Shown here: positions 30,490 through 41,397 of the stretch, piece after piece
Layout of the letters: the number at the start of each line of letters is the position of its first letter
Numbering within the stretch: the stretch's first letter is position 1
Assembly: GCA_030220185.1 (NCBI GenBank)
Contig: JASPKZ010007546.1
Coordinates: 763,501 to 827,500, forward strand
Length of the DNA stretch: 64,000 nt
Reading direction: 5' to 3'
DNA from: Diploptera punctata
Taxonomy: Eukaryota > Arthropoda > Insecta > Blattodea > Blaberidae
Position numbers and translations under genes: made by a program
The notes under the pieces: generated by a model
Databases searched by the model: none
What the model saw: only the letters and a program-made list of their open reading frames with translations
What the model was told of the DNA's origin: nothing

Positions 30490-30677
30490 AAATGTCTATT
30501 CGTCCATTTGTCCATTGTAAAGTAAAACCAAATGAGCTAACTCAGGAGATTTCAGCTATGGAAAAGTCATATCGAGGCAAATTCAATCCTAATATGCTGG
30601 CCGATTATTGTTGGACCATCAAGAGGGATGCTCCACAGAAGAAATATAGCAGAAAATCGTCATTTCTTACTTTCTAG
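30490..30677 (+). pseudogene. C-terminal scrap of an arthropod-expanded protein family of unknown function
   Basis: The frame reads ISAMEKSYRGKFNPNMLADY, CWTIKRDAP and KYSRKS. From memory this matches the end of a family common in aphid, cockroach and crustacean genomes, with motifs of the form M-E-x-R-Y-Q-G-K-W, N-M-L-A-D-Y-C-W and K-R-D; their function is not known to me. Only about 45 residues remain and it ends at TAG. Probably a mobile or retrocopied remnant. Confidence 0.4.
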
Positions 30678-30998
30678 GTGAGTTCGAATGTTCGAATGTT
30701 GTGTAGTTACGAATGTAGAAAATATTAAAGTGTTTGAAATTATAAATTCCTATCTCTCGGAAACCTTGCGTGATGGAGAAAAACCGATATCACATTTGAA
30801 TTCAGGAGAAAAATACTATCAGAATCACATATTTTTCTTTCTGAGACAAACAAATAGTTAATTTTTTGTTTCTCAGTGTTATTGGTATAATTGAATAGTT
30901 ACCCCGAAAACAGACCTAACCCATTAACAACAAATCGTAGGGAAAACTAAATAAACGCATAATGTTCATTTTGAAGCTATTAGGTCTACCTTTATTAT

Positions 30999-31001
30999 AT
31001 A

Positions 31002-31036
<35 letters not shown>

Positions 31037-31090
31037 ATATATATATATCCGGGTTCGAATCTCATCCAGGCATTTAATTTTCTTATCGTG

Positions 31091-31120
<30 letters not shown>
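30999..31120 (+). repeat. (TA)n tracts around a tRNA-cassette 3' half
   Basis: Two (TA)n runs flank 31047-31098, which holds the B-box half TCCGGGTTCGAATCTCATCC and the right arm TTTTCTTATCGTGTCA. Only the 3' half of the cassette remains. Confidence 0.75.
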
Positions 31121-31125
<5 letters not shown>

Positions 31126-31127
31126 TA

Positions 31128-31701
31128 CACGGGGTAGATCATAAATATGGCTATACGTTTGATTGCGTTGTGTGATAACAATATTCCATTACAGGAAATA
31201 TGAAATTACTGTTGGAAAGGCAATTATTCAAATTACAACAATGGAATAAAACGAAACAGCGTAGAACTTACGTCATCAGTCAAAATGGCGTTGAATATGC
31301 AACGGCAAATTACAATTGCTGCATGGGCAATAACGTATGTTAATGATCATGAGGCCGCAAGACGGGCAAGACGTGAATTTAACGTAGCATTGCAGCCGTC
31401 AACTGTGGGTAAGTGGAAGAAACGACTGCTGGAAACGGGAAGGATGCAGAAAATCAAACCTCCTGGAAGGTCTCGCATTAGCACGGATGCAGAAACAAAG
31501 AAGAGAATTATGGAGGCGTTCAACGCCAGCCCACCAAAATCAACCCGCCAAGCAGCACGTGAGCAGTGATTTGTTTTGTTTTATTCTATTGTTGTAATTT
31601 GAAGGATTCCCTTTCCAATGATAACATCATATTTCCTTTAATAATAATAATTTCGTCACAAAATGCGATCAAACGTATAGCTATATTTCTGAATCACTCT
31701 G
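31128..31701 (+). mobile_element. Tc1/mariner-type element reduced to its DNA-binding domain
   Basis: TA flanks both ends (31126-31127, 31702-31703). The terminal repeats share ATACGTTTGAT and neighbouring blocks over about 50 nt (left 31128-31180, right 31655-31701). At 574 bp it is far too short for a full transposase and keeps only the N-terminal coding part. Confidence 0.8.
31285..31569 (+). CDS. N-terminal helix-turn-helix domain of a transposase (truncated, open)
   Basis: A 94-residue intact frame: MALNMQRQITIAAWAITYVN, EAARRARREFNVALQPSTVG, KWKKRLLETGRMQ and then TDAETKKRIMEAF with NASPPKSTRQAAREQ. This is the paired-like helix-turn-helix seen in transposases annotated with DUF4817 in insects. 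It should bind DNA, presumably the element's own ends. The catalytic DDE part is absent because of an internal deletion, not a stop, so a short product is possible. Starts at the first Met after the left terminal repeat. Confidence 0.7.
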   Translation: MALNMQRQITIAAWAITYVNDHEAARRARREFNVALQPSTVGKWKKRLLETGRMQKIKPPGRSRISTDAETKKRIMEAFNASPPKSTRQAAREQ

Positions 31702-31703
31702 TA

Positions 31704-32455
31704 TATATATATATTAATCTCTGATCTATTAGAAACATATACAGCCAATTCGAATAGAGAATAATATGCAACTAACTGAATATTAACAATTTAATACAGA
31801 ATTGAGTGGAAAATTTATCAATCTTTATAGAGTGGAAAAATGATCTAACCCATATTTAACTAAAAATGCTTCAATAAGAATAAGGGATTGCATAGTGAAC
31901 ACTGATTCAGTTAGAAAAAATTTCTAACTAAATCAGTGTTCAATGTTTATTTTCCATTTAATTTTATTTCGTTACATTTCTTTTTGTCTTTCTTATTTTC
32001 ACTCAATTTCTCTAAGATTCTGATAGAGTTCACGGAACTGGGTGGAGTGAATTTGCACATGTGCAATAATCGTTTTTCTGTATTTTTACTCATGACTTGA
32101 CTAACTACTTCCGCCATTTTATTACAGATACGAGTAGATCACTATTCGCTTGAAAGACACCTTTTAAAAATAAATACAACAGGTGTGGAAGAGAGTAGGG
32201 ATAGTTTTACATCCGCCATGCCGTGATATTCTCCGGATAGATCACTGATCCACTGAAACTCAACTTTCGAATTTTTGTTGGTTAGATCTCTTTTCGGGGC
32301 AACTGTTCAGTTGTTTAAACTACACAAAGGTAGTAAAATTTGTAAAAAATAAATTTAGATTAAATTAAATGATAACATAATTTCGGAACAAAATTACGCC
32401 AGTAAAAATAATAAACGAAAAATGGAGGAGACAGAAAATTGATTCAGAAAACTGC
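31704..32455. other. No gene; palindrome at 31896-31942
   Basis: A 47-nt near-perfect palindrome (arms starting TGAACACTGATT, 4-nt centre) lies here. The rest is unassigned. Confidence 0.6.
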
Positions 32456-32459
32456 TTAC

Positions 32460-32690
32460 GTCAGTTTAAAAAATGTGTTAAACTATTATTATTCCAGTTT
32501 TGTTATATGAGTGCGAAACAAGTTCTCATACTTCAAGGGAGGAGAAAATATGAGTATTCGAGAATAAAGTTTTTGGATTAACTTATACAACAATTGAAAA
32601 TAGATAATCATTTACGGATATGTATGATTTATTTTCACTGCAATCCGACACTTTGAAATAAGCTGGAATCAGAAATTGGATCGAATAATA
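32460..32690 (+). pseudogene. LINE thumb fragment (RTE-like)
   Basis: IPVLLYECETSSHTSREEK is followed by VFENKVFGL and FTDMYDLFSLQSD, the 'VILYGCETWT...VFENKVLRKIFG' region of RTE-type proteins, in broken frames. Confidence 0.55.
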
Positions 32691-32886
32691 ATACCAAGTG
32701 TTATTTTAGTCTGTTTTCTTACCTTATTTTTTCATGTCCTAAAAACTACGCGTTTATTTTCTTATCGATGGAATCTATTCTATCTTTAAAATATTTTATA
32801 GTCTACCTATTTGATTAAACTCCCTGTTAAATTTATTTTAATTTTATTAGAAATTTGATATGATGATATTTATATATATTTTTTCA

Positions 32887-33256
32887 AATGCCCCAGGTTG
32901 TCAATTCGACATTTCTTGTCTTCTCTCCTGGCATTGTGTAATTGTAACCCACTTCTGAGGTTGGGGCGCCCGGAAAGCGGGTTTACGCTGCCCCGATGAT
33001 ATGAGAGTTGATGATGATGGTAATGATGCGCCAGGAGAGGTCTTAAACTAAACTTAAGCTAATTAGGCGAATATGATGTTGGCCAGATGGTGTTCGGGGA
33101 CCGTTTGGGCCTTAAAGTTTCCTGACATTTATCTTACAGGTGAGGGAAAACCCCGATAAAAACCTCACCCAGGGAACTTGTCTCGACCGGGGATCGAACC
33201 CGGGCCCGCTGCGTGACAAAGAGAGCACGCTACCTCGAGCGTCCACAGCGGTGGAC
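32887..33256 (-). mobile_element. tRNA-derived SINE family B, full length
   Basis: The head (right side) is the same tRNA-like module and 5' body as SINE A, up to the GGCCCAAACGGTCCCCGAAC block. The 3' half is different and matches 48301-48530 (GCGCCAGGAGAGG, then a CCCGATGATATGA block and CCAGGTTGTCAATTCG). Modular relation to SINE A. Confidence 0.75.
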
Positions 33257-33257
33257 T

Positions 33258-33261
33258 TGAT

Positions 33262-33294
<33 letters not shown>
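33258..33294. repeat. (TA)n microsatellite
   Basis: About 34 nt of TA next to the SINE B head. Confidence 0.9.
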
Positions 33295-33295
<1 letters not shown>

Positions 33296-33479
33296 GTTGT
33301 ACAGTCATTACATTTTGAGACTGAGCGAATAGTGGCGCTGTATTACGCTGTAGCGCATAGGTGGCGCCGTGGTATGGTATCTTGTCAGTTAGTCTTTCGT
33401 CCCAGCAAGAGACAGTTGAGTGCATTCACTGCAAGCAGAACTACGGCCTTTGTCGTAACGGTGATTTGAATGCGCATGT

Positions 33480-34012
33480 CGGAACTCGAGATGTCACAGT
33501 TAGAGCAACATCAAGTTCTGTCAGAAATTAGGCAAGACCCCTGTCGAAACGTTTCAAATGATGCAGTAAGTTTATGGTGAGTACGCATTGAGTCGCAGTG
33601 TTGTGTTTAACTAAACGCAAGATCGAAGAAGTTGTGACGTTGGTGCGTGCTAACCGCTCCCAATCAGTAGACGATCTGGCAGCAGTGGTAGGGGTCAGCC
33701 ATGGTACTTGTTACAAAATTCTGTCTGATGACCTGGACATGTCTCGTGTTACCTTATCCAGCACAGTGTGCCAGGAATCCTACGTGATGATCACATGACG
33801 ATTTTTTTCTCTTTCCTCGCATGAAATCAATCCTACGTGGGCGTAAATTTCATTCTTCCGAAGAGGTAATGACTGCCACCAAGAGAAGCCATACGGGACT
33901 TTCCTGCAACATCTTTCAGCGGTGCTTCCAACAGCTATACCTACCACCGTTGGCAAACATGCATTACGCCAAAGGCGACTATTTTGAGGGAGGATGTGAT
34001 TCTATTTAAGTG
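33480..34012 (+). pseudogene. Mariner transposase, N- and C-terminal parts only
   Basis: The first frame gives KRKIEEVVTLVRANRSQSVD, LAAVVGVSHGTCYKILSDDL and then MSRVT, the second helix-turn-helix of a mariner transposase. A different frame then gives DDFFLFPRMKSILRGRKFHS, SSEEV, FQRCFQQLY and a final GDYFEGG, the standard mariner C-terminus. The middle, with most of the catalytic triad, is deleted. Terminal repeats were not identified. Confidence 0.8.
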
Positions 34013-34164
34013 TACGCCTAGTTATCGGCATCTTGTGAGACACTCAAATTCTTGCGGGTGCCTATCCTCAGGCGTAAATCTCAGAACTTAATGACTGTAC
34101 TAGTATATTAAAGTGTCGGCAGTAAAAAATTCACTATAATGAAATAAGATATAATATATATAAT

Positions 34165-34312
34165 CGGATAACAGTATTTTTGGCCCGTGAGGAAGAAAGA
34201 TGGAATGAATAGGTATAGGCCTACTAATGCGTGCCGCCACTAGCATGCTATAGGCGGCATACGTATTCTTCATCCAATCTCCTTCCCTTAGAGGCCAAAA
34301 AACTGTGATCCG
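34165..34312. mobile_element. Foldback MITE, 148 bp
   Basis: The ends CGGATAACAG and CTGTGATCCG are imperfect complements. The fold includes TTTTGGCC/GGCCAAAA and an inner GCCGCC/GGCGGC pair. Target duplication is not evident. Confidence 0.65.
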
Positions 34313-34550
34313 ACTGTAATAATAATAATAATAATATATGCTATAAATAAAATATATACCTATAAATATTTATGAATGAATATGTTGTGTTTCATGTACA
34401 GGCGTGAATGAAGCGGGCCATGGACACCTGGCGCGCTCAGAATTTGACTGCGAGACGCGGGTTCTATAACTCCCAGGCTGTAGCAGTAAGACCTCTGAGC
34501 AAGAGAAGATTAATCACCAAGATATTTCAGGTAATTTCAAAGATCATATG

Positions 34551-34556
<6 letters not shown>

Positions 34557-34613
<57 letters not shown>

Positions 34614-35268
34614 TCTGCACTTGTGTTTGTCACTGAATTCCTCTTAAACGACTGGACCGATTTTGATATTTTGTTTTGTGTATGTCTGATTGGATCCCTC
34701 GATGGTTTAGATTCGCAATTGAACCCTATAAAATCATTAGGTGTAGATCAGCAGACGTGAAAATTGAAAAATCGCTCTAGCGGTCACATTTTTCAATGTT
34801 TCACACCGAAACTCGGTATATCATAGTAAAGAAACCCAAAGTAGATATTGTCCAAAAATGAGGGAAATCCGACAGTTAGAAGTTGAGCTTTACTTGAAAT
34901 CCGAAATTAGAATTTGCCTAAACGACTTGACCTATATTCATGAAATATTTTGTGTATTTGAGTGCATTTCTGGATGGTTTAGATTTACAATTAGTCTCGG
35001 TAGGTGGCGCTGCGATCGGGTTATATATTTTTATGTCCGGTGTGTAGTCATCTGCATTATCGATATGTTCCGCGCGACAACAATGTGACGTCATCATGCA
35101 CGCTTCTTGAGCCACAGCAGATGACAGTGAGGAGATTTCTTGCGAAATTATTTAATAATATCTAATTACATCTTAATTAGTGAATTTTATGGTAAAAACT
35201 TACATTTTTATCGTCCGGCCATGACGCGAGAATTTAACGTTCAGGCAGGACGACTGCCGGGTTCACTA
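34557..35268 (+). mobile_element. Helitron-like non-autonomous element, second copy
   Basis: Starts in (TC)n-(TA)n then TTCTGCACTTGTGTTTGTCA. The body parallels 9095-10232. It ends with GGCAGGACGACTGCC (hairpin), GGGTTCA and CTAGT at 35264-35268. This copy has the canonical CTAG-T terminus. No coding. Boundaries at the 5' side are uncertain because of the microsatellite. Confidence 0.55.
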
Positions 35269-35488
35269 GTATGTATATATAATGTTTAATTTGTTCAAAC
35301 TATAATTTTATTTTCTTCGTGTTCTACAGTTAATGGAAATTAAATAATTGGAAAATATAATAAATAAGAAGGATGAATGGAAAGTGAACAAATCTCACAA
35401 AGAGTTGTAGTTCTTTATATGGAATTTAATGTTTCCAGACAAGTCGTCTGTAGACAAGGGTTAACATAACTAAAGAGAAAAATATGCA

Positions 35489-35613
35489 CCTGAGCTAGGA
35501 TCTGAACCCAAGTTATTCAGCTTTACGCGCTGGCACTCTGTCATTGATCTCAAGGGTAGAGCGCCAGCGCGAAAAGCTGGAAATCTTGGATTCAAACCCC
35601 GACTCAGGTGCAT
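35489..35613. repeat. tRNA-derived palindrome
   Basis: GCACCTGAGCTAGGATCTGA on the left is the reverse complement, with few mismatches, of the right arm ending CGACTCAGGTGC. Both arms of about 50 nt are tRNA 3' halves (anticodon-T-acceptor) with B-box-like sequences, head to head around a ~20-nt loop. Confidence 0.75.
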
Positions 35614-35812
35614 GTTAAGTTGTAGTGCTACTTGAAGAAGAGTATTTATATCTTAAGTACTTTCGACATCTGTCTTCCGATTTCTTAGTTGATCCATTAA
35701 TTTTATACAGAGTGGAGTAATGTAAGTGCACAATTTAAAATACGAATTATTCGAAATAAATACGAGCAAAATATCTTAGACGCCTTGGGACGACAATGTA
35801 TGGTTTTCCCGG

Positions 35813-37440
35813 AAAAATATTTTTCATAAGTAATGCCACGAGTGATTTCCAATTTATCTAGAGAATTTGGAAATCAAGAGTGGCATTTGTTAGGACTATT
35901 TAACGAATAAATCACAAGTCATTATTTAAATATAGTCATTTTAAAATATTTATATATTTCATGCAAACGGCGATGTTTGAAAACAAATGAGAAACGTTGT
36001 TTCATTTGTTCATCACTGTAACCAGATCATATTTATTGTCAAATACTGTAGAATCGCAATATTATAAGAATGCACCCTAGTGGAGAAAAAATGAAACATA
36101 TAATTACAGGTTATTAATTAATTTCTGATGTTCTATGGTGTAAATATGTCAATTGTATTTTTCTGCAAAGTTAATTCCTGGGAAATAATACGCTTAAGAA
36201 ATTGCAAACAGTGGTTTATTTTTTTATGGTATAATCAATTGCTACGAATGCTTTTTTATTATATCTCGCAAGCAAAATCTGTTTATATTCATGCGCTATA
36301 TATACAATCTGGGAGCCACTTGATAAAATGAAAGTGATAAAATCGAGATGAAAAACGACTGTGATTGGTTGTAAATCAAAATTCATTGAAATGTGATTGG
36401 TCATTGACTGCCATTTGGGGCATGAGTTAAATAGTCTACAGAAATATACTCATACATTACTTTATAATGATGGTGAGTATTAGCCTGATTTTCAGACAGC
36501 ATATAGGAGCCATGAAATTATAAAATGTTTACGGTAATTTTAGCAGCGGGCCCGGGTTCGATCCCCGGTCGGGACAGTTTTTCTGGATGAGGTTTTTATC
36601 GGGGTTTTTCCTCACCTGTAAGGCATATGTCAGGAAAACTTTAAGGCCCAAACGGTCCCCGAAATCATATGGCCATCGCAATCATCATCATTCATATTCA
36701 TCTTAGGAGCGATTCCATGAAAATGTCATACCGAGGTGAAAATTTTCAAACTGTCGCAGGAATTATTTTGTTGATGTAATATATATCTATAAATATCAAA
36801 TTGTATAATTCTATAAGAAAATGTTTCAAATGTGCATTATTTTAATCTAACAATAGCGGTAGAACTTGTCATATACCAAACCTGAAAAATACGCAAAATT
36901 TTACCAATTTCTTGTTTAATGATTTGGTCGTATGAATTCGTTTTATTTCACAAAATCTGTTGTTAAACCATACTTTGGTCCTCCTTGGTCGTAAATTAAA
37001 CAATATTAATTGGATTCTAATATTCTATATACCTTAAATGTGTCCTATAGTTGTTAACTGTAGTTATGGTCAGTCACAAAAAACGGATAAAAATTACTGT
37101 ACACAACATAATAATTGATGGTTTAAAATTTCGTCTTGGATTCTACGTTATCGGTACACAACTAACAAAAAAGTATAGATGACATTTTCTTGTAAAGTCA
37201 TTATTTTTCCCGCTGGAGTCCCGTGACTGACTGACTTCTTGTCCCCTCACTTATATTGCTAATACGCATAACGCAGTCAGTTGCTTGCTGGACTCCGCTG
37301 TGTATTAACATAAACATGGTTTAGGAAATCTGGTAGACTGTTCGGCTCAGCTGTTTCATTAAATAATTACTGGCCCTTCTTCTGTGACAATTTGAGCTAA
37401 AAGGCAGTCAGCGGAAGGATTTAAATGTAGAGTAATTACA
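35813..37440 (+). repeat. Dispersed repeat X, copy 2, interrupted by a SINE
   Basis: Inverted partner of 1-1648, including the terminal hairpin at 35832-35887. A SINE B 5' fragment interrupts it at 36544-36712. GTCAGTCAC-type motifs recur at 37070 and 37215. The match continues to the segment around 37430. No conserved ORF: the frame open at 187-420 in copy 1 has stops here. Confidence 0.65.
36544..36712 (+). mobile_element. SINE family B, head fragment
   Basis: Begins in the B-box half CGGGCCCGGGTTCGATCCCC, then the shared SINE A/B body, then CATTCATATTCATCTTAGGA characteristic of B. The 3' half is missing. Confidence 0.65.
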
Positions 37441-37810
37441 TGAAAATATCATACCGATGTGAAAATTTTGAAATTGGCGCAGGAGTAATTTTTTCGATGA
37501 GATATTTTTTTCCAGATGAAATTTTCCGATTATAGAAGTTAATGTTTGAAATACGGATTATTTTGATCTAAATTAATAGTAGAACATGACGTATTCCGAA
37601 ACATGAAAACACATGAAAAAGTAAACGAAATTTTGTTTTACGATTTCACTGTATAAATTTGTTTTGTTTTCGCCGACTCTTTTGTTATACCATATTTCGG
37701 TCCTTCATGATCATAAATGTAATACTAATAATTGTATTATAATATTCTAGATAATTAAAATGCGCCCTATAATTATTTAGGGTAAGCTACAGTCAGTCAC
37801 ATAAAACAAG
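37435..37810 (+). repeat. Second, diverged unit of repeat X
   Basis: Parallels 36715-37085: 'catgaaaatatcataccga', 'gcaggagtaattttttcgat', 'ttataccatatttcggtcct' and a closing CAGTCAGTCAC. So repeat X is partly tandem with a unit near 720 nt. Confidence 0.6.
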
Positions 37811-37880
37811 GGACGGGGGCGGGGGGTATGAGCGGGCGGTGTGTATATGTGTGGGGGTGTGTGGGTGTATGTGTGTGTTT
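37810..37880 (+). repeat. G-rich then GT-rich tract (possible G-quadruplex)
   Basis: Four G-runs of three or more lie within 37810-37836 (GGGACGGGGGCGGGGGG, then a GCGGG run), followed by (GT)n-like DNA and T9. Confidence 0.7.
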
Positions 37881-38040
37881 TTTTTTCTAATTTGTTTTCT
37901 AGCATTTTTTTTAATATTAATGTACGGAATGTGGATGAATGTAGATATGTATTATTGTGATTTAGTGTAGACATAGATTTTACTTATATGTAGCCTGTTA
38001 TTGTTTTTTGATACAGGTGTGTTTGTAGGTATTTCTTTAT

Positions 38041-41000
38041 ATTACTTACTCACTGGCACTATCAAACCCGTAGGTTCATGGCTGCGCGGACATAAGCTCT
38101 CCATACATCCCTATCCTGAGCTAATGCTTTCCAATCATTCCCCGTATAATCTACTTCCCTCAAATCATAGTTAATGTTGTTCTCCCACCTCATTCTTGGT
38201 CTACCAACTGGGCGTTTTCCTTCTGGCTTTCCTACAAGAAGTTTCCATGCACGTCTTTCATTCCCCATACGCGCAACATGTCCTGCCCATCGCAGTCTAC
38301 GGGACTTAACTGTTCTTATTATATCTGGCTTCCTATAAAGACCATGTAGTTCATTGTTATGTAGTCTTCTCCATTCACCTGTCTGTTCATCTCTCTTTGG
38401 TCCAAAAATTTTCCTAAGAACTTTATTCTCAAATACTCGTAATCTCCTTTCCTCCCTTAAAGTAAGAGTCCATGTTTCGCACCCATATAATATAACTGGT
38501 AGAATAATAGTTTTATATATTTTCAGCTTAACGTTTTTTGAAAGGAGTTGGGACATCAAAAGTCTCTGCAATGCATAATAGCATGCATTTCCAGAATTGA
38601 GCCTATGTTTAATTTCTTTGTGCATCTCATTCCTATTTGTGATTATTGTTCCTAGGTATTTGAATTCAGCCAATTCCTCAAAATTTCCCTCATTTGTCAT
38701 TAGCTGTCCATTTCCATTATATAATGTATTTCTACGTGTGACCATATATTTAGTTTTACTGATATTTACTTCCAGTCCTAATTTCTTAGTGTTACTCAAT
38801 AGTGTGTGCGTGTTGGCCTTTAGTATCTCCTCGCTATCGGCCAGTAGTACTACATCATCAGCATAAACTAACAGCTTATTAATACCATTCAGTTGTAAGC
38901 CTTCCTCATTCTCTAAAGATTTAATGGCATGCTCTAGTACAAAATTAAATAGTAGAGGAGATAGTGCATCTCCTTGCTTCAACCCATTCTGGATTTCAAA
39001 AGTGTCTGAAAACTGTTTGCCTACACGCACCCTACTCGTTGAGCCATTTAGACACATTCGTATAAGTCTAACTAACTTTTTGGAATTCCGAACTCCAGCA
39101 GGATACTATATAACTTCTCCCTCTTAATTGAATCATATGCTTTTTTGAAGTCTACATATAGTTGATGTACAGTACCATTATATTCCCATTTCTTTTCTAA
39201 AATCTGTCTTATACTAAAAATCTGATCTGTTGTAGACCTGTTTCTTCTAAATGCACATTGATGATCTCCTAGAATGTCATCAATATAGGGAGTAAGTCTG
39301 CTTACTAATATATTTGTTAGAATTTTGTACGAAGTTGAAAGTAATGAGATGCCCCTGTAGTTGTTGCAATCAGTTTTATCTCCTTTCTTATAAATTGGTA
39401 CGATAATTGATTCCTTCCATTCATCTGGAAGAGCTTCTTTTTCCCAAATCATACTAAGCAACCAGCGTATCTTGTCCATCAATTTTTCTCCCCCTGATTT
39501 TATCAGTTCTGCTGGGATCTCATCTGAACCTGATGCTTTATACATCTTCAATTTTTCAATTGCCATTTCAACCTCTAATGCACTTGGCTCTGCGACTAGC
39601 ATTTCTGCTGTCTGTAACTTATCCTCCTCAATGTCCTGTTCTGTATGTACATTTAATAGCTGATTAAAATAACTTTTCCATCTATTTAATATACTCTTGG
39701 AATCTGCAATCATATCCCCATTTTCATTCCGAATTATGTTTGTTCTAGCCTGAAACCCTTTCTTCTCTATACTAATTCCCTGATATAATTCTCTAATGTT
39801 CCTATTTTTTTGCATTCATTTCAAGATCATTAATCTTCTCTCTCAAATATTCCCTCTTTTTACTCTTTAGTAACTTGGTGGTTTCCCGTCTAACACTACC
39901 CAATTGCTCTAAATTTACCTCATTTGGCTCGTGTAACCATTTCATTTTTGCTAGCTTTCTTTTCTTTACAATGTCGGCACATTCCTCATCAAACCATTTC
40001 TTGTTTTGCCTCTTTTTTAAACAACCAATGCTTTCTGATGCTGACAATTTAATAGTATCTCTTATAGCCTCCCATTCTTTATTTATATCAGTTTCTTCTT
40101 CGTTTGCCACATTGTCATCTGAAGATTCCAGTACTTCAAATCTATTAGCAATTTTGATTTGGTATTCTTGCCGCATTTCATCATTTTTCAAGTTTTTTTT
40201 AATTCATATTTTACAGAATCATCTTTAGCGTTTGTTCCTCTCATAAGCGATAGCCGTTGTCTGATTTTCACCCTGACCAGATGATGATCTGAATTGCAGT
40301 CTGTCCCTCTAACTGATCTAACATCAATGATGCTACTGTGCCAGCGTTTATCCACTAATACATGATCTATCTGGTTCCGAGTTTCTCCATCTGGGGACGT
40401 CCAGGTGTATTTATGAATATCCTTATGCTGAAATGTTGTGCTCTTAACAATGAGATTCTTTGATGTGGCAAATGTGACTAATCTAACCCCGTTGTCGTTA
40501 CTATCTTCATGAAGACTGAATTTGCCTATTGTTGGTTTGAATATATCTTCCCGCCCCACTTTTGCATTAAAATCTCCTAAGACAATTTTCATATGATATC
40601 GTGAAAGGCTATCAAATAAGCATTCTAATTCTTCATAGAACTCATCCTTGATCTTGTCATCTTTATCTTCTGTGGGGGCATGTACATTTACAATTATAAA
40701 ATCATGTCGTTTACCCTTTAGAATTATGTATGATATCCTATCACTAACAAACTTAATATCTCGGATAGCGGATAGGATCCTCCTTCTGACTAAAAAACCC
40801 GTTCCAAATGCAGGTCTTTCTGCACCCCCATAGTATAATGCAAAGCTTCCTGATTCCTGACTACCTTCTCCTGGCCACCTAACTTCCTGTAAAGCGACTA
40901 TATCCAAGGGCGATTTATCCAATTCCCGCGTTAATATCTCTAGTGCCCCGCTATTGTATAAAGTCCTAACATTCCATGTTCCTAGGAACATGTCCCTGTG

Positions 41001-41302
41001 TTTGAGCCTTTGGCATGGGTTCCCTGAAGTAGTCCCCGCCCGGAGAACCGAATGGGGGACTATTTGACCTCCGGAAAATGTTACCCCAGTAGAACCCATG
41101 TCCGCATTTCTTGACGGTTGTATTTTTACGGTGAAAGATCGTCAATCTTTCGACCAAGGTACTTTTTTCGTCTGGCTTATCACCTTCGACCAGTCCCGCA
41201 TGGGTAACCCTATCGGCAGCAATGCTACCGCCGGCATAGCTCTCAGGATCATTTAAGCACGCAAGCCACTCCACCACGACAAGGTAAAGATACCATTGAG
41301 GG
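38041..41302 (-). mobile_element. RTE-type non-LTR retrotransposon, copy B
   Basis: Nearly identical to copy A over its full length, including the 5' leader (to AAGGTAAAGATACCAT at 41281-41296) and a shorter TAAG-type 3' tail at 38041-38050. Both copies are full length at the 5' end, unusual among the truncated LINEs around them. Confidence 0.92.
38062..41099 (-). pseudogene. RTE endonuclease / reverse transcriptase with three frameshifts
   Basis: Same protein as copy A but split into four frames: 41099-40188 (endonuclease complete, SDHH present), 40191-39802, 39815-39072 (fingers and VDFKKAYDS) and 39057-38062 (GLKQGD, YADD and C-terminus). Each break is a single-nucleotide length change: T-run extra near 40193, T-run extra near 39810, one A missing near 39082. 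Few amino-acid changes separate it from copy A. Either it died very recently or the indels are homopolymer sequencing errors. Confidence 0.9.
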
Positions 41303-41336
41303 TAGCCTACAAAACAAATTTACAAAAGAATATCCT

Positions 41337-41339
<3 letters not shown>

Positions 41340-41378
<39 letters not shown>
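41340..41378. repeat. (CA)n microsatellite
   Basis: About 19 CA dinucleotides. Confidence 0.95.
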
Positions 41379-41379
<1 letters not shown>

Positions 41380-41397
41380 CAAATAAACTCTAATGCT

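Noticed and set aside
33140..33469. 109-residue plus-strand frame
   Set aside because: It is a chimera of the SINE B head, a (TA)n tract and the start of the mariner remnant.
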